Below are positions 23,051 to 32,567 of a DNA stretch of 32,567 nucleotides, in pieces; positions within the stretch are counted from its first letter, which is position 1, and every line of letters begins with the position of its first letter. The position numbers and the translations under genes were made by a program. This DNA comes from Streptococcus halichoeri (lineage in GTDB: Bacteria; Bacillota; Bacilli; Lactobacillales; Streptococcaceae). The notes beneath the pieces are model-generated. The model had not been told where the DNA came from. It saw nothing but the letters and a program-made list of their open reading frames with translations, and searched no databases. The stretch lies in contig NZ_WLZU01000025.1 of assembly GCF_009870755.1 (NCBI RefSeq), positions 1 through 32,567 on the forward strand, read 5' to 3'.

Positions 23051-25915
23051 CTATTTACGCTTAATTTCTTCCATAATGTAAGCTTCAATTTGGTCGTCAA
23101 TTTGGAGGTCATTGAATTTTTCAATCATCAAGCCACCTTCTTGGGCATTGCCAACTTCTTTGACATCATCTTTATAATGCTTCAAGCTAGCTAGTTTGCC
23201 ATCAAAGATAACCACACTATCACGGATAACCCGAACATTTGCGTCTCGTGTAACTTTACCTTCTGTGACCATAAAGCCACCAATCGTTCCAACTTTGGAA
23301 ACTTTGAAGGTCTCACGGATGATTGCCTCACCAATAATTTTTTCTTGGAAGACAGGATCAAGCTTACCTTTCATGGCTTCTTCAACTTCTTCAATGACTT
23401 TATAAATAATACTGTGCAGACGAATTTCAACCTCGTCTGATTCGGCTTGTTGACGAGCTTGAGGGGTCGGACGAACATTGAAACCGATAATCACTGCATT
23501 GGAAGCTTCAGCTAGGGTCACATCTGATTCATTGATAGCACCAACAGCAGAGTGAACCACATTAACACGAACGCCTTCAACATCAATCTTTAAGAGGGAT
23601 GCAGCAAGAGCCTCAACAGAACCTTGAACGTCTGCCTTAATGATAATGTTAACAGTTTTGATTTCACCAGCTTTTAATGTATCAAAGAGGTTATCCAAGC
23701 TAACACGTTGGGTACTTTGTCTTTGCTTCATCAAGGCGCGTTTAGCTCGTTCTTCACCAGCTGCGCGCGCTGCTTTTTCATCAGCATAGACTGCAAAATG
23801 ATCCCCGGCCATTGGCGTTTCATTTAGACCAGTAATCGAAACCGGTGCTGATGGTTCGGCAAACTTGACGCGCCGGCCACGGTCATTTGTCATGGCGCGA
23901 ACCCGACCAAAAGTATTACCAATAACAATTGGGTCTTGAACATGCAGGGTTCCTTGTTGGACAAGAAGGGTAGCCACCGCACCTTTTCCTTTATCTAATC
24001 GCGCCTCAATCACGGTACCGATAGCTCGAACAGTAGGATCGGCTTTGAGTTCTTCAACTTCTGCTACCAAGAGAACAGTTTCTAGTAGTTCATCAATGTT
24101 TTTATTGAACTTGGCAGAAATTTCTACAAACTCACAATCCCCACCCCAAGTCGTGGAAATGATCCCATGCTCTGCTAATTCCCCAATCACGCGCTCTGGG
24201 TTTGCACCTGGTTTATCAATTTTGTTAATAGCTACGATAATTGGTACGCCAGCAGCTTTAGAGTGGTTGATTGCTTCAATTGTTTGAGGCATAACCCCAT
24301 CATCAGCGGCCACGATGAGGATCGTAATATCCGTTACAGAAGCACCGCGAGCCCGCATAGAGGTGAAGGCCGCATGCCCCGGTGTATCTAAGAAGGTAAT
24401 TTTCTTGCCTGCTTCTTCAATCTGGTAAGCACCGATATGCTGCGTAATTCCCCCAGCTTCGCCAGTAGCCACACGCGAATTGCGCAAGGTATCAAGTAGG
24501 GTGGTTTTACCGTGGTCAACGTGTCCCATAATGGTCACAACAGGTGCTCGTTCAACCATGTTTTCTGGGTTGAGGTAGTCTTCGTCTGTAAAGAAGCGTT
24601 CAATGTCAGCATCATCAACTTCAACTTTAGCCTTAGCTTCAATCCCATAGTCTACCATTAATAATTCAATAGTATCACCATCTAAAGATTGGTTTTGCGT
24701 GGCCATGACACCCATCATAAACAATTTTTTAACAATTTCAGCCGGTTCACGTTTGATGCGTTTAGCGATTTCAGCAACTGTCATGCCTTCAGTGTATTCA
24801 AACTCTTTAGGCAGTTCATGAAATTTGCGCTCTGTTACTGGTTTTGGCGCTGATGATTGCTTGTTATTCTTACCTTTTTTGGATTTTTTATTCCAGTTAC
24901 TATTTCTTTGATTTCTCACTTGGTTATGACTATTCCAACTCTTTTTATTCTGTTTTTGTCCTTCTTCGTGTCCTTTTTCTTCGTGACGCGCTTTTCCAGG
25001 ACGGGTTTGCTTTTTACGTCTTACATCAGCTGTTTTTTCGACAACTGCTGCTACTGACTCATTAGTAGGGGTAGTTTGTGGATTTTGTGTTTGCTTCAAA
25101 GCTGCTTGAGCAAGCTTTTTGGCCTCTTCTTGAACAAGTCGTGCTTGGCGTTTTGCTGCTTCTTCCTCACGAAAACGCGTTTCACGTTGCCGGAGATATT
25201 CGGCGTTTTGCTCTGCTTTTAATGCCGCAGCACGAGCTTTAAAATCAATCTTAGGCCCGGAACTGGCAGGTGATGGACTGGTCTTTTGGCTTGCTTTACG
25301 ATCGCGATCACGACGATAATCATTTGAGCGTCCAGCACTTGCGTTTTTACCACGGCCTGAGTCATACTCACGATTGCTATTAGCTGAGCGGTTAGCAGCC
25401 GGACGCGAAGTAGCACGTTCAAACGATTGGCCGGCCTGTCGGTTTTGGTGCAGGCGACTGTCCCGCCCATCTGAGCTCTGCTGTCTAGAGCCACGCCGCT
25501 CATTTTGCCCATGCTGGTGTTGCTTACGGGCGGCCTGTTCTTTGGCGCGTGCTTCGCGTTCTGCCTTAAAGTTGCGACTCTTTGGTTTTACAGCCGGTTG
25601 CTGGGCTTTTGCCGCTGCCTGGTCTGATGAGCCCTCTACCGCTGCTGCTTTAGGGGCTAAGCCTTTAGCTGAAGTATCAGCTAAAGGACTTGGCTTTTCT
25701 TGAGTCGCTGGTTGTGGCTTCACAGACTGCTGCTTGGTGCTTGGTGCGGCCGCTGGTTGTGTCGAAAAACTGGCAATGATTTTTTGCGCAGCGGCATCAT
25801 CAACGGTCGAGGCATGACTTTTGACTTCAAACCCTAACTGGTGTGCTTGTTCTACAACTTCTTTACTTGTCTTTCCAATTTCTTTGGCAATTTCATGCAA
25901 TCTTTTCTTTGACAA
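23051..25915 (-). CDS. infB: Translation initiation factor IF-2
   Basis: IF-2 is the GTPase that brings initiator fMet-tRNA to the 30S subunit and promotes subunit joining. The 954-aa product has an IF2-N motif at the start ([16 protein letters not shown]), a long Ala/Gln/Lys/Arg-rich linker to about residue 360, a second N-domain ([11 protein letters not shown]), and the GTPase domain with [20 protein letters not shown] and NKIDKP. Beta-barrel domains and the fMet-tRNA-binding C2 domain follow. It begins at TTG with AGGAGG 7 nt upstream. It lies 19 nt after ylxQ. Confidence 0.98.
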   Translation of the reverse strand: MSKKRLHEIAKEIGKTSKEVVEQAHQLGFEVKSHASTVDDAAAQKIIASFSTQPAAAPSTKQQSVKPQPATQEKPSPLADTSAKGLAPKAAAVEGSSDQAAAKAQQPAVKPKSRNFKAEREARAKEQAARKQHQHGQNERRGSRQQSSDGRDSRLHQNRQAGQSFERATSRPAANRSANSNREYDSGRGKNASAGRSNDYRRDRDRKASQKTSPSPASSGPKIDFKARAAALKAEQNAEYLRQRETRFREEEAAKRQARLVQEEAKKLAQAALKQTQNPQTTPTNESVAAVVEKTADVRRKKQTRPGKARHEEKGHEEGQKQNKKSWNSHNQVRNQRNSNWNKKSKKGKNNKQSSAPKPVTERKFHELPKEFEYTEGMTVAEIAKRIKREPAEIVKKLFMMGVMATQNQSLDGDTIELLMVDYGIEAKAKVEVDDADIERFFTDEDYLNPENMVERAPVVTIMGHVDHGKTTLLDTLRNSRVATGEAGGITQHIGAYQIEEAGKKITFLDTPGHAAFTSMRARGASVTDITILIVAADDGVMPQTIEAINHSKAAGVPIIVAINKIDKPGANPERVIGELAEHGIISTTWGGDCEFVEISAKFNKNIDELLETVLLVAEVEELKADPTVRAIGTVIEARLDKGKGAVATLLVQQGTLHVQDPIVIGNTFGRVRAMTNDRGRRVKFAEPSAPVSITGLNETPMAGDHFAVYADEKAARAAGEERAKRALMKQRQSTQRVSLDNLFDTLKAGEIKTVNIIIKADVQGSVEALAASLLKIDVEGVRVNVVHSAVGAINESDVTLAEASNAVIIGFNVRPTPQARQQAESDEVEIRLHSIIYKVIEEVEEAMKGKLDPVFQEKIIGEAIIRETFKVSKVGTIGGFMVTEGKVTRDANVRVIRDSVVIFDGKLASLKHYKDDVKEVGNAQEGGLMIEKFNDLQIDDQIEAYIMEEIKRK

Positions 25916-25934
25916 TTGCTGTCCTCCTATTCGT

Positions 25935-26237
25935 CTATTCCATAAGAGTCCTCATTTTCTTTGAAAATCCAGCGTCAGCAATAGCTACCACCTTGCGGGG
26001 CTTTCCTAGTGCTGCACTTAATTCCAGTGCTGCAAACACTGTGGAGACTTCTACATTATAATACTTACATTTATCAGTTACTTTTTTGCTTAGGTTAGGT
26101 CCAGCATCAGCTGCCAAAAAAACCAGCTGCAGGGCTTGTTGTTGAATGGCTTTTACTACCAATTCTTCTCCTGTGATAATTTTACCGGCACGTTGTGCCA
26201 AACCTAGCAATTGTAACACTTTTTCTTTATTATTCAA
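25935..26237 (-). CDS. L7Ae-like RNA-binding protein YlxQ
   Basis: The 100-aa L7Ae/L30e-fold protein ([15 protein letters not shown], then [11 protein letters not shown]) is the usual nusA-infB operon member. Homologues bind kink-turn RNA, but the role is not settled. Its start overlaps ylxR by 8 nt. Confidence 0.92.
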   Translation of the reverse strand: MNNKEKVLQLLGLAQRAGKIITGEELVVKAIQQQALQLVFLAADAGPNLSKKVTDKCKYYNVEVSTVFAALELSAALGKPRKVVAIADAGFSKKMRTLME

Positions 26238-26526
26238 GGCCTAACTCTCTTCGTTTGACTTTATGATCGACATAAGCGATCAAGTCATCATAAAAGCTTT
26301 CAGGGATTTCCATTGCAAAGCTACGGTTGAAAACCTGCTTTTTCTTAGCTGCTTGGGCTTCGCTGTTATCCATTTTAATATAGGCGCCACGCCCGTTAGC
26401 TTTGCCAGTTGGGTCAATAAAGACTTGCCCTTCTTTGGTCTTAACAACGCGCAGCAAATCACGCTTGTCAATGATTTCTCCAGACACTAGTGATTTGCGT
26501 AAAGGTCTTTTTCGTTCTTTAGGCAT
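26230..26526 (-). CDS. YlxR family protein (DUF448)
   Basis: The 98-aa basic protein carries the family start PKERKRPLRKSLVSGE and the GRGAYIKMD motif. YlxR is a small nucleic-acid- or nucleoid-binding protein found between nusA and infB in most Firmicutes. It lies 17 nt after nusA. Confidence 0.92.
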   Translation of the reverse strand: MPKERKRPLRKSLVSGEIIDKRDLLRVVKTKEGQVFIDPTGKANGRGAYIKMDNSEAQAAKKKQVFNRSFAMEIPESFYDDLIAYVDHKVKRRELGLE

Positions 26527-26543
26527 TCAATATACCTCGTTTA

Positions 26544-27746
26544 TTACTCTTCCTCGCTTGTTGGCTGTGGTTCAATAGCTGGCGCTTCGGTAGCTGATTC
26601 AATGGCGGGAGCCTGAGGATCGTCAGCTGCTGTAGCTGCTGCTTGCGCTTGCGCTTTTGCTTCCATTTCCTCATAGGCGCTAGCTGATTTTATATCAATC
26701 CGATAACCTGTCAAATGGGCGGCTAAGCGCACATTTTGGCCGCGGCGGCCAATCGCTAGTGACAGCTTGTTGTCTGGAACAACAACTGTGGCCCGCTTAG
26801 TGTCCTCATCATCAAAGAGGACCATGTCAACTTCTGCAGGGGCAATCGCATTGTAGATAAATTCAGCAGGATCATCCACCCATTGGATGACGTCAATATT
26901 TTCTTCGACTGGAATGTCAATGCCTGTCTTGGCATCTACGCGTGTTGGATGGAATTTGCTGATAACTTTTTTGATATTGCTACCACCACGCCCAACGATC
27001 GTACCAATAGCATCAACATTTGGATTATGGCTACGTACTGCCACCTTTGTGCGGTCACCTGCTTCACGTGAGACACTCATGATTTCGACTGTTCCATCAA
27101 AAACCTCTGGAATTTCTTGTTCCATGATTCGCTTGATGAATTCAGGATGGCTGCGGCTAACAAAAACATTTACTCCCTTGGGGTTGTTTTCAACTTTGTA
27201 GACATAAACTTCAATACGGTCATGTGATTTGAAGGATTCACCGGGAATTTGATCTTGATGGGACAGTTGGGCTTCTAGCGAGCCTAAGTTAACATAAATA
27301 AAGCGTTGGTCAAAACGTTCAACTGTTCCTGTCATGATTTCACCTTCATGTTGCTTATATTCATTGAAAGTGATTTCTCGCATCTGGCGACGCATTTTTT
27401 CCATGATGGTTTGCTTAGCTGATTGAGCAGCAACGCGGCCAAATTCGGTGACCGACTCTTCAAAGCGAATTTTATCACCCAGCTCATAAGCAGAGCTAAT
27501 GGCTAAAGCGTCTTTTAAGCTGATTTCCAGGCGACTGTCAAAGACTTCCTCAACGACCTCACGAACTGTAAAGACTTGAAAATCAGCAGTCTTTTCATTA
27601 AATTCAATGACACAAGATTCCGATTGGCCATAGCGACGTTTGTAGGCAGATTTTAAGGATTCTGTCACCGCATCGATGATGTCCTCTTTGTTAATGTGTT
27701 TTTCTTCTTCCAAAATGCGGAAGGCTTCTAGCATTTCTTTGCTCAT
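26544..27746 (-). CDS. nusA: Transcription termination/antitermination factor NusA
   Basis: NusA binds RNA polymerase and nascent RNA and controls pausing, termination and rRNA antitermination. The 400-aa product has the N-terminal polymerase-binding domain, an S1 domain at about 135-200 ([16 protein letters not shown]) and two KH domains ([14 protein letters not shown] and [14 protein letters not shown]). The tail after 350 is rich in Ala, Pro and Glu and is longer than I recall for S. pyogenes. It begins 99 nt after rimP; the gap holds two GCATGCC copies that can pair, and the ribosome-binding site is weak. Confidence 0.97.
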   Translation of the reverse strand: MSKEMLEAFRILEEEKHINKEDIIDAVTESLKSAYKRRYGQSESCVIEFNEKTADFQVFTVREVVEEVFDSRLEISLKDALAISSAYELGDKIRFEESVTEFGRVAAQSAKQTIMEKMRRQMREITFNEYKQHEGEIMTGTVERFDQRFIYVNLGSLEAQLSHQDQIPGESFKSHDRIEVYVYKVENNPKGVNVFVSRSHPEFIKRIMEQEIPEVFDGTVEIMSVSREAGDRTKVAVRSHNPNVDAIGTIVGRGGSNIKKVISKFHPTRVDAKTGIDIPVEENIDVIQWVDDPAEFIYNAIAPAEVDMVLFDDEDTKRATVVVPDNKLSLAIGRRGQNVRLAAHLTGYRIDIKSASAYEEMEAKAQAQAAATAADDPQAPAIESATEAPAIEPQPTSEEE

Positions 27747-27845
27747 AGTCTTTTAGGCATGCTGGCTAAGGCATGCAATAATTCCTTTCTTTGTAAAACG
27801 TGGGTCTGATTGTCTTTACCTGAGCTAACCACAACCAGCAAAAGC

Positions 27846-28331
27846 TTATAATTTGACGGCTAAACGAGCTTTAGCAACCGATTGATAAGGAATTTCTACC
27901 TTTTTATGACGGGTTTTATCAAGGTAATCTAACACTAGGGTCTGACCATCAAATGCGACAAGATCGCCTTGAAAAACTTTAGACTTATCAATAGCTTTGT
28001 AAAGACTAACATTGATGTAGGATCCGACTGCTTGTTGCAAACTTTCAGGTGTTTTTAAGGGCCGCTCTAGACCTGGGCTTGAAATTTCCAAAAAATACTG
28101 ACTAGGAAAGGGGTCAGGAGTTATCGTATCCAGCAATGGGCTAATAAGTTCTGTTAAATCACTGGTATCATCAACCGTGATACCACCTTCCTTATCAACT
28201 AAGATACTAAGGACATAGTCATGTCCTAGCTTTCCATACTCAATATCCACCAATTCAAAAGGCGCTTTAATAACAGGTTCTACCACAGCTGTGACCTGTT
28301 CAATCAGAGTTTGCTGTGCGATAAGAGCCAC
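27846..28331 (-). CDS. rimP: Ribosome maturation factor RimP
   Basis: RimP helps assemble the 30S subunit. The 161-aa protein has the conserved [25 protein letters not shown] segment in its N-terminal domain and [18 protein letters not shown] at the domain junction, followed by a small Sm-like barrel. GAGGTGGC precedes the start. It is the first gene of the operon that runs through nusA and infB to rbfA. Confidence 0.96.
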   Translation of the reverse strand: MALIAQQTLIEQVTAVVEPVIKAPFELVDIEYGKLGHDYVLSILVDKEGGITVDDTSDLTELISPLLDTITPDPFPSQYFLEISSPGLERPLKTPESLQQAVGSYINVSLYKAIDKSKVFQGDLVAFDGQTLVLDYLDKTRHKKVEIPYQSVAKARLAVKL

Positions 28332-28395
28332 CTCACTTTCTTTTATTGTTCACCAGGCTTGTGCAGATCAGCAGTCCACCGAGTGGCACACATAA

Positions 28396-28425
28396 GAGGC
28401 GAAGTAAAACTTCGCCCCTTTTTTC
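28396..28425. promoter_or_regulatory. Hairpin in the rimP operon leader
   Basis: GGCGAAGT (28398-28405) and ACTTCGCC (28409-28416) form a perfect 8-bp stem with an AAA loop, extendable at the base. In the plus direction it is followed by CCTTTTTT like a terminator; in the minus direction it lies in the 5' leader of rimP, about 65 nt before the start, without a U-tract. It may be an attenuation or stabilising element, or a stop for antisense transcripts. Confidence 0.6.
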
Positions 28426-28441
28426 TATATTGTTATCTCTT

Positions 28442-28469
28442 ATTGTAGCACATTCTCAAAATAATGCAA
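28442..28469 (-). promoter_or_regulatory. Promoter of the rimP-nusA-infB operon
   Basis: On the minus strand TTGCAT (28464-28469), 16 nt and TACAAT (28442-28447) with an upstream TGC predict a start near 28435, giving a leader of about 100 nt that includes the 28398-28416 hairpin. Confidence 0.75.
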
Positions 28470-28916
28470 GTCAAAAAGCGGTTTTAAGCCTGTCTTTTTC
28501 TGCTTGCCAGGCTTCTGCCTTCTTGGCTCCCTTGAAAACCAAAAAATACCAGGACGAGCCCTGCTATGCCCGTAACCTAGAACCACCCCAAAGTGTGAGA
28601 CAACACGGTCACACCCAACTTAAGACAGGCAGCTCAGCCTGACGTCTTAAAGGAGAGCGAGCAGCCGATTAGGTCAGGCCAACAGGGCTTTGGAGCCAAA
28701 CTTTTCCACAAGGGCTCTAAAAAAGGACCAAAGGATACCTGAGCAGCTGAGCCATTTGCCAGTGGACTTGGCTAAGATAAGACCCACCAATAGATACATT
28801 AAAAAAATGACCAGAAGGTCAAAGAAATTTTTAACAATCTTTTTTAAAATCTTAAAATTGCCAGGGTGAAAAACGGGCAAACACCCTCAAAACCCTGATA
28901 TATCAATAGGATAAAA
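28470..28916. other. Non-coding stretch between the rimP promoter and tRNA-Ser
   Basis: No convincing gene. It contains the tRNA terminator (28801-28821), an 11-bp stem with a 3-nt bulge (about 28620-28651), a GTGTGA/TCACAC hairpin in 28591-28618, a short AGGC-AGAA-GCCT hairpin near 28510 and a weak AAAAAG/CTTTTT hairpin (28473-28499). A 68-codon minus-strand frame (28674-28880, TTG start) runs through the terminator and looks spurious, though it encodes one hydrophobic segment. The density of hairpins could mean a structured RNA or decayed sequence. Confidence 0.45.
28801..28821 (-). terminator. Terminator downstream of tRNA-Ser
   Basis: On the minus strand TGACC (28821-28817) and GGTCA (28812-28808) enclose a TTCT loop and are followed by seven U (28807-28801). 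The stem is short but the U-tract is good. Confidence 0.65.
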
Positions 28917-29002
28917 GGAGAGGAGGGGATTCGAACCCCCGAGCCCCGTTAAGGACTACACGCTTTCCAAGCGTGCGCACTCGGCCACTATGCGACCTCT
29001 CC
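28917..29002 (-). tRNA. tRNA-Ser (GGA)
   Basis: The minus strand forms a complete class II tRNA: acceptor GGAGAGG/CCTCTCC, the anticodon stem CACGC/GCGTG around TTGGAAA with anticodon GGA (reads UCC and UCU), a long variable arm and a T-arm with TTCGAAT. CCA is not encoded. The base after the acceptor stem is T, where serine tRNAs usually have G73. It follows trmB by about 60 nt and may be co-transcribed with it. Confidence 0.95.
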
Positions 29003-29061
29003 ACTTGAAGAAGTTAACTTGGTAACTTCCTTATTCTATCATAGTTTTACAAAAATAGCTA

Positions 29062-29697
29062 TTAAAATTTAGCTTCTAGTCGATAAATAACCTGACCCTT
29101 ATTGGAAAACTTGGCTTCATACTCTGTCATGACATTTCCTTCATAGTCACTGGCATGTAAGTCTAACCAGACTCGCTTCAGAGTCATACCATATTGCGAC
29201 ATGCTAGCTAAGCTATATTCAAACAAGTCTTGGTTGTCGGTCTTAAAATGAATTTCTCCGTGCTCTGGCAAGATTTCTTGGTAAGTGGCTAGGAAGGTTT
29301 TATAGGTCAGACGGCGTTTTTCATGCTTGGTTTTAGGCCAAGGATCTGAAAAATTCAAATACATCATTGCAACTTCGCCTTTAGCAAAATAATGGCCTAG
29401 GCTAGAGCCATCAACCCGCAAGAGGCGCACATTGGGCAAATCAGCTGCAAGCACCTTATCTAAAGCATAGCTCAGCACTGAAAGCTGCATATCAACTCCA
29501 ATGTAATTAATCTCAGGATGCGCCTGAGCCATTCCTGTAATGAAGCCACCTTTACCAGATCCTACTTCAATATGAATGGGGTTGTCATTGCCAAAAAGCT
29601 CTTGCCACCGGCCTTTTGCCTGGTCTGGCTGCAAAATAACATATTCTGGGTGATTCGCTAGATGCTCTTTCGCCCCTTTTCGATTCCGTACTCGCAT
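29062..29697 (-). CDS. trmB: tRNA (guanine-N7-)-methyltransferase
   Basis: TrmB makes m7G46 in the variable loop of tRNAs using S-adenosylmethionine. The 211-aa Rossmann-fold enzyme has the SAM motif [10 protein letters not shown], the GVDMQLSVL segment, and the catalytic/tRNA motif [16 protein letters not shown]. Its ATG overlaps the stop of the upstream kinase-like gene by 1 nt (TAATG), so the two are coupled. Confidence 0.97.
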   Translation of the reverse strand: MRVRNRKGAKEHLANHPEYVILQPDQAKGRWQELFGNDNPIHIEVGSGKGGFITGMAQAHPEINYIGVDMQLSVLSYALDKVLAADLPNVRLLRVDGSSLGHYFAKGEVAMMYLNFSDPWPKTKHEKRRLTYKTFLATYQEILPEHGEIHFKTDNQDLFEYSLASMSQYGMTLKRVWLDLHASDYEGNVMTEYEAKFSNKGQVIYRLEAKF

Positions 29698-30488
29698 TAT
29701 ATCTTTCTAAATGTTTCTCTAAATCTGCGCAAAGCGTAAATCTCTTGGTTGACATGCTCCATATCGCGCTTATCAAAGCATCTCAAAATTTGAGTCAAAT
29801 AAGATAATTGACCATACCAGACAATCTTTGATTTGACTTTTTCATTGTTTTTATAACCATAGTAAGTAAGCCATTCAGGCCAGAGAGTCTGGGGAATATA
29901 ATGGCTCAACAGGTAGGCCACATCATACATCCGATCAGTCAAGCGAACAGAGTCCCAATCACACAAATAAATCATGCCACTAGTGGTAATGATCCAATTG
30001 CTATGCTTAATGTCTCCATGTACAATGGTCGCTAGATCTGTGCGAAAAGCCGGCAGGCTTCGCTTTAGTTCGGTTACAACACCTTGTATATAGGTGTTTT
30101 GCTGAATTTGCAAGGGAGCATTCTTTTCAAAATCTGCCAATAAATCATAGGGATTTTCAATCTTATAGTTTAACTGAAGCAATTGATTGACCAGCTGCTT
30201 GGATTTATGTAAGCGCAACAAGATATGAATGATTTGCTTACTATTCATATCTTGCCGACTTAAAATCCGCCCATTAAGCCATTCTTGGGCGCTCATCATA
30301 TCGCCATTAGCCATGCGTTTGGCCCACAACAATTGCGGAGCAATCTGCTCCTTTGCTAAGGCTGGCAAGATGGGGGTTGTATTTAGTTTGATAAAAACAC
30401 TGTCCCCATTTGGATAGGTTCCCTTGTACGCTTTACCACTATTACCTCTTAAGGGTGTCAGCGTCAAATCTTGATCAGTTACCGTCAC
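29697..30488 (-). CDS. ccrZ: CcrZ/YtmP-family choline-kinase-like phosphotransferase
   Basis: The 263-aa product has an aminoglycoside/choline-kinase fold with the catalytic loop [10 protein letters not shown] (Asp159, Asn164) and the metal-binding Asp177 in YLCDWDS. The position directly before trmB is that of CcrZ, which in S. pneumoniae acts with FtsZ and DnaA to time replication and is reported to phosphorylate ribose or related nucleosides. It begins at GTG with AAGGAGG 8 nt upstream. A precise substrate cannot be read here. Confidence 0.88.
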   Translation of the reverse strand: MTVTDQDLTLTPLRGNSGKAYKGTYPNGDSVFIKLNTTPILPALAKEQIAPQLLWAKRMANGDMMSAQEWLNGRILSRQDMNSKQIIHILLRLHKSKQLVNQLLQLNYKIENPYDLLADFEKNAPLQIQQNTYIQGVVTELKRSLPAFRTDLATIVHGDIKHSNWIITTSGMIYLCDWDSVRLTDRMYDVAYLLSHYIPQTLWPEWLTYYGYKNNEKVKSKIVWYGQLSYLTQILRCFDKRDMEHVNQEIYALRRFRETFRKI

Positions 30489-30559
30489 CTGTTCGCCCTC
30501 CTTCTTTTCTTAAATTGTCTCATTTTCACGGTTATTCTATTTTACTTGTTTTGACAAAC

Positions 30560-31603
30560 TTAGTCAACGATCTTCTTCACCTTATAAGGAAGATAGATAA
30601 CATCAAGCAGGCAAATGCCACCAAGCACTAAGCCAGCTTTTAGCAGGGAGCCAGCAAGGGCCAGTTGCGGCACCAGCAATAAGACACTGATTAGTCGCAA
30701 AAACTGTACTAATTGGCGAGCTCTGGCCTTGGGCTGATTAGCTGGTGTTAGCTGCACGAGATAGTGGTAGTCAAAATGCTGAGCCAGCGCTAGCAATTGG
30801 AACAATAACAGAAAGTTGAAAACCATGGCCACTGCAACACTAAGGTAAGACTGGGGAATAAACAGCAAAGACAGACCTGCCATCAAGAGCAAGCGGACAA
30901 ACAAGCCTAGGTAATCTCCTGCCCGCAAAAAAGCGCGGCTATAAAGGTTGAGCCAGTAGCTGCTTGCCTTTTTGGGAAGAACTCCAAGCAGGGGATTGAG
31001 GTAAGTCCGTGGTTTGACCCGTGTTGAGAGACCTTTGACATTGGTAAACAGAGAATAAAAACGTAGGACTTTTTGTCGGCGCTCTGCTTCAAAGGCGATG
31101 GCTTGGTCCCACTTGAGTTGCTGCTTAGGCAGATACTTTGCTTGGCGCTGTTTAAAAATAAGGTACTTGCCAATCAGACTAAGGGCCAGGATTAGCACGA
31201 TGAGCCAATAAGCCAAGTTTGCACGTAAAAAGATGGGCAAAAGGACTAAGAAAATGAGCGTCTGTAAGATGCTCCATTGGACAAAGGAACGTCTAAAAGA
31301 AAGCTTTAACTGAGCTCGGATAGCTGCTTCTTGGACCAGTAAAAAGTGGCGATCGGCCGCTTCTAGATATAAGGGAATAGTTCCCATAAACATGGTTAAG
31401 AGGTAGAGGGCTACAATCAGGCAGATCAGTCCCAGCGGCTGGCTTGGAAAATGGCGCAGGAGCTGGCTATACTGATAGAGAACAAAGCCCAGCAAAAAGA
31501 CCAAAACAAGGACAAAGTGGTCATTAAAGACATAGGGCAAGTACTTGAAGTGGAGGGCTTGGCTTTGAGCGCGGCGTTTACGAAAAAGAGTCTCAATCAT
31601 CAT
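30560..31603 (-). CDS. ecsB: ABC transporter permease EcsB
   Basis: EcsB is the membrane partner of EcsA. The 347-aa protein has several strongly hydrophobic segments (near residues 30-45, 55-80, 105-150 and in the C-terminal half) separated by a basic cytoplasmic loop. In Bacillus the Ecs transporter affects secretion, intramembrane proteolysis by RasP and competence; in enterococci and streptococci it is linked to peptide pheromone clearance. Its start overlaps the ecsA stop by 4 nt. Confidence 0.92.
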   Translation of the reverse strand: MMIETLFRKRRAQSQALHFKYLPYVFNDHFVLVLVFLLGFVLYQYSQLLRHFPSQPLGLICLIVALYLLTMFMGTIPLYLEAADRHFLLVQEAAIRAQLKLSFRRSFVQWSILQTLIFLVLLPIFLRANLAYWLIVLILALSLIGKYLIFKQRQAKYLPKQQLKWDQAIAFEAERRQKVLRFYSLFTNVKGLSTRVKPRTYLNPLLGVLPKKASSYWLNLYSRAFLRAGDYLGLFVRLLLMAGLSLLFIPQSYLSVAVAMVFNFLLLFQLLALAQHFDYHYLVQLTPANQPKARARQLVQFLRLISVLLLVPQLALAGSLLKAGLVLGGICLLDVIYLPYKVKKIVD

Positions 31604-32343
31604 GCATTATCCTCTTTAGTTAGAGCCAGATAAATGTCATTGAGACTGGCATTTGGGTCACCAAAGGCTTCTTGTAATTGCGACAGGCTCCCTTGAGCGC
31701 GAACTTGGCCCTGATGGAGAATCACAAAACGGTCACACATCTTTTCAGCCGAATCAAGGACGTGGGTACTCATCAAAATCGATTTCCCTTTTGCTTTTTC
31801 TGCCTCCAATAGCTGGATCAAATCAGCGATGGCCAAAGGATCCAATCCTAAGAAAGGCTCATCAAGAATCAAAAGACTAGGATCAATGACAAAGGCACAG
31901 ATAATCATCACCTTTTGCTTCATCCCTTTGGAAAAATGAATCGGATACCAATCTAGCTTGTCTGATAAACGAAAGGTCTCAAGCAAGGGCTTGGCCCGCT
32001 CAAAAGCTAGCTCAATCGCAAGATCATAGGCCATGGCCACAGCTTCAATATGCTCTTTTAAGCTCAATTCTTCATAGAGGATTGGTGTTTCAGGAATGAA
32101 ACCGATTTTTTGGCGATAACCAAAAGCATCTTCTGCCAAACGAACACCATCAATGGTAATATTACCCTGATAGGGAGTCAGCATGCCAATAATCTCATTA
32201 ATGGTGGTTGATTTACCAGCGCCATTTAGGCCAATGAGGCCGACCAATTCACCATCATTTACCGCAAAGGTCACCTCTTTTAAGACAGGGATATTAAGAT
32301 AACCACCTGTCACTTGATTTAGTGTTAACATAGTGTGTCTCAT
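31600..32343 (-). CDS. ecsA: ABC transporter ATP-binding protein EcsA
   Basis: EcsA powers the Ecs transporter. The 247-aa ATPase has Walker A GLNGAGKSTT, the Q-loop region near GFIPETP, the signature variant HFSKGMKQKV in place of LSGGQ, Walker B LLILDEPFLGLD and the switch His in MSTHVLDSAEK. Either the ATG at 32343 or the one at 32331 could be the start: the family usually begins MLTL, which favours 32331, and neither has a strong ribosome-binding site. Confidence 0.94.
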   Translation of the reverse strand: MRHTMLTLNQVTGGYLNIPVLKEVTFAVNDGELVGLIGLNGAGKSTTINEIIGMLTPYQGNITIDGVRLAEDAFGYRQKIGFIPETPILYEELSLKEHIEAVAMAYDLAIELAFERAKPLLETFRLSDKLDWYPIHFSKGMKQKVMIICAFVIDPSLLILDEPFLGLDPLAIADLIQLLEAEKAKGKSILMSTHVLDSAEKMCDRFVILHQGQVRAQGSLSQLQEAFGDPNASLNDIYLALTKEDNA

Positions 32344-32368
32344 TTTCTAATTAATGTAGTTCTCTACT

Positions 32369-32374
32369 ATTATA
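32369..32374 (-). promoter_or_regulatory. -10 element of the ecsAB promoter
   Basis: A perfect TATAAT on the minus strand lies about 26 nt before the first ecsA ATG. No good -35 is seen at 16-18 nt (only CTGTCT-like sequence), so confidence is moderate. Confidence 0.5.
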
Positions 32375-32502
32375 ACAAAATCCCTCTATAAAGACAGCGG
32401 ATTCCTTGTGCAAATCGCCGCCACTTTTCAAAAAGCTTGGATGAATCATTCCCGTAGTTAGTTATTCCATAGCCATCATAGCTTTTCAAACCCTCAAAAA
32501 AG

Positions 32503-32531
32503 AAAAATCGCCACGTTAAGTAGCGATTTTT
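32503..32531. terminator. Terminator upstream of ecsA
   Basis: AAAAATCGC (32503-32511) pairs perfectly with GCGATTTTT (32523-32531) around an 11-nt loop, with A/T ends in both directions. It separates ecsA from whatever lies beyond the window edge. A minus-strand frame ending in TGA at 32546-32548 could be the end of that neighbour, but only six codons are visible. Confidence 0.8.
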
Positions 32532-32567
32532 CCCTTTTGTGAGCCTCAATGAAACGTCAAAGCGTTA

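Noticed and set aside
24844..25065. Hydrophobic 73-codon plus-strand frame opposite infB
   Set aside because: It mirrors the Lys/Asn/Gln-rich linker of IF-2; low-complexity coding gives such frames on the other strand.
28674..28880. 68-codon minus-strand frame with one hydrophobic segment
   Set aside because: It starts at a TTG with a weak ribosome-binding site, and the hydrophobic part coincides with the tRNA terminator hairpin and its T-tract.
30410..30631. 73-codon plus-strand frame between ccrZ and ecsB
   Set aside because: It overlaps the start of ccrZ and the end of ecsB in antisense and has no promoter or ribosome-binding site.

Overview
The window comes from a low-GC Gram-positive coccus of the pyogenic Streptococcus group (relatives of S. 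pyogenes, S. dysgalactiae, S. equi, S. canis). Cas1, Cas2, the CRISPR repeat and the core of the tracrRNA are nearly those of S. pyogenes as I remember them, and the housekeeping proteins are close. Cas9, Csn2 and the intergenic sequences differ enough that it is probably not S. pyogenes itself. Species assignment is inference.

Layout. 1-7070: a complete type II-A CRISPR-Cas locus. On the minus strand, in transcription order, it runs cas9, cas1, cas2, csn2, leader, then a short array of six repeats and five spacers. The tracrRNA gene lies upstream of cas9 and is read on the plus strand. 7071-11400: nagA, a DegV-family lipid-binding protein gene divergent from a TetR regulator, and a Cof-type HAD phosphatase. 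11398-17636: an apparently intact tagatose-6-phosphate operon (EIIA-EIIB-EIIC of galactitol type, then lacA, lacB, lacC, lacD) with a divergent DeoR-family repressor. 17726-21355: a copper operon, copY-copA, followed by a zinc-type CDF exporter where S. pyogenes has copZ. 21454-22458: a secreted esterase of the SsE/SeE type. 22580-28470: the transcription/translation operon rimP-nusA-ylxR-ylxQ-infB-rbfA. 28917-30488: ccrZ, trmB and a tRNA-Ser(GGA). 30560-32343: the EcsAB ABC transporter.

The most interesting feature is the cas9/tracrRNA intergenic region. An upstream extended -10 promoter should give a long tracrRNA of about 170 nt. It begins with a 12-nt guide, followed by a repeat-like segment that can pair with the molecule's own anti-repeat, so one RNA carries both crRNA and tracrRNA functions. 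The guide's last 11 nt match exactly, next to an AGG PAM, a site in the -35/-10 spacer of a candidate cas9 promoter. This is the design of the natural single-guide (tracr-L) autorepression loop described in S. pyogenes. Here the guide and target sequences both differ from the S. pyogenes ones I recall, and still match each other.

Other regulatory structure can be read directly: two cop boxes over the copY promoter, a cre site just downstream of the -10 of the lac/gat operon, overlapping divergent tetR/degV promoters with GACGTC palindromes, and several long hairpin terminators. The stretch between the rimP promoter and tRNA-Ser (about 28470-28916) has no convincing gene but several hairpins.
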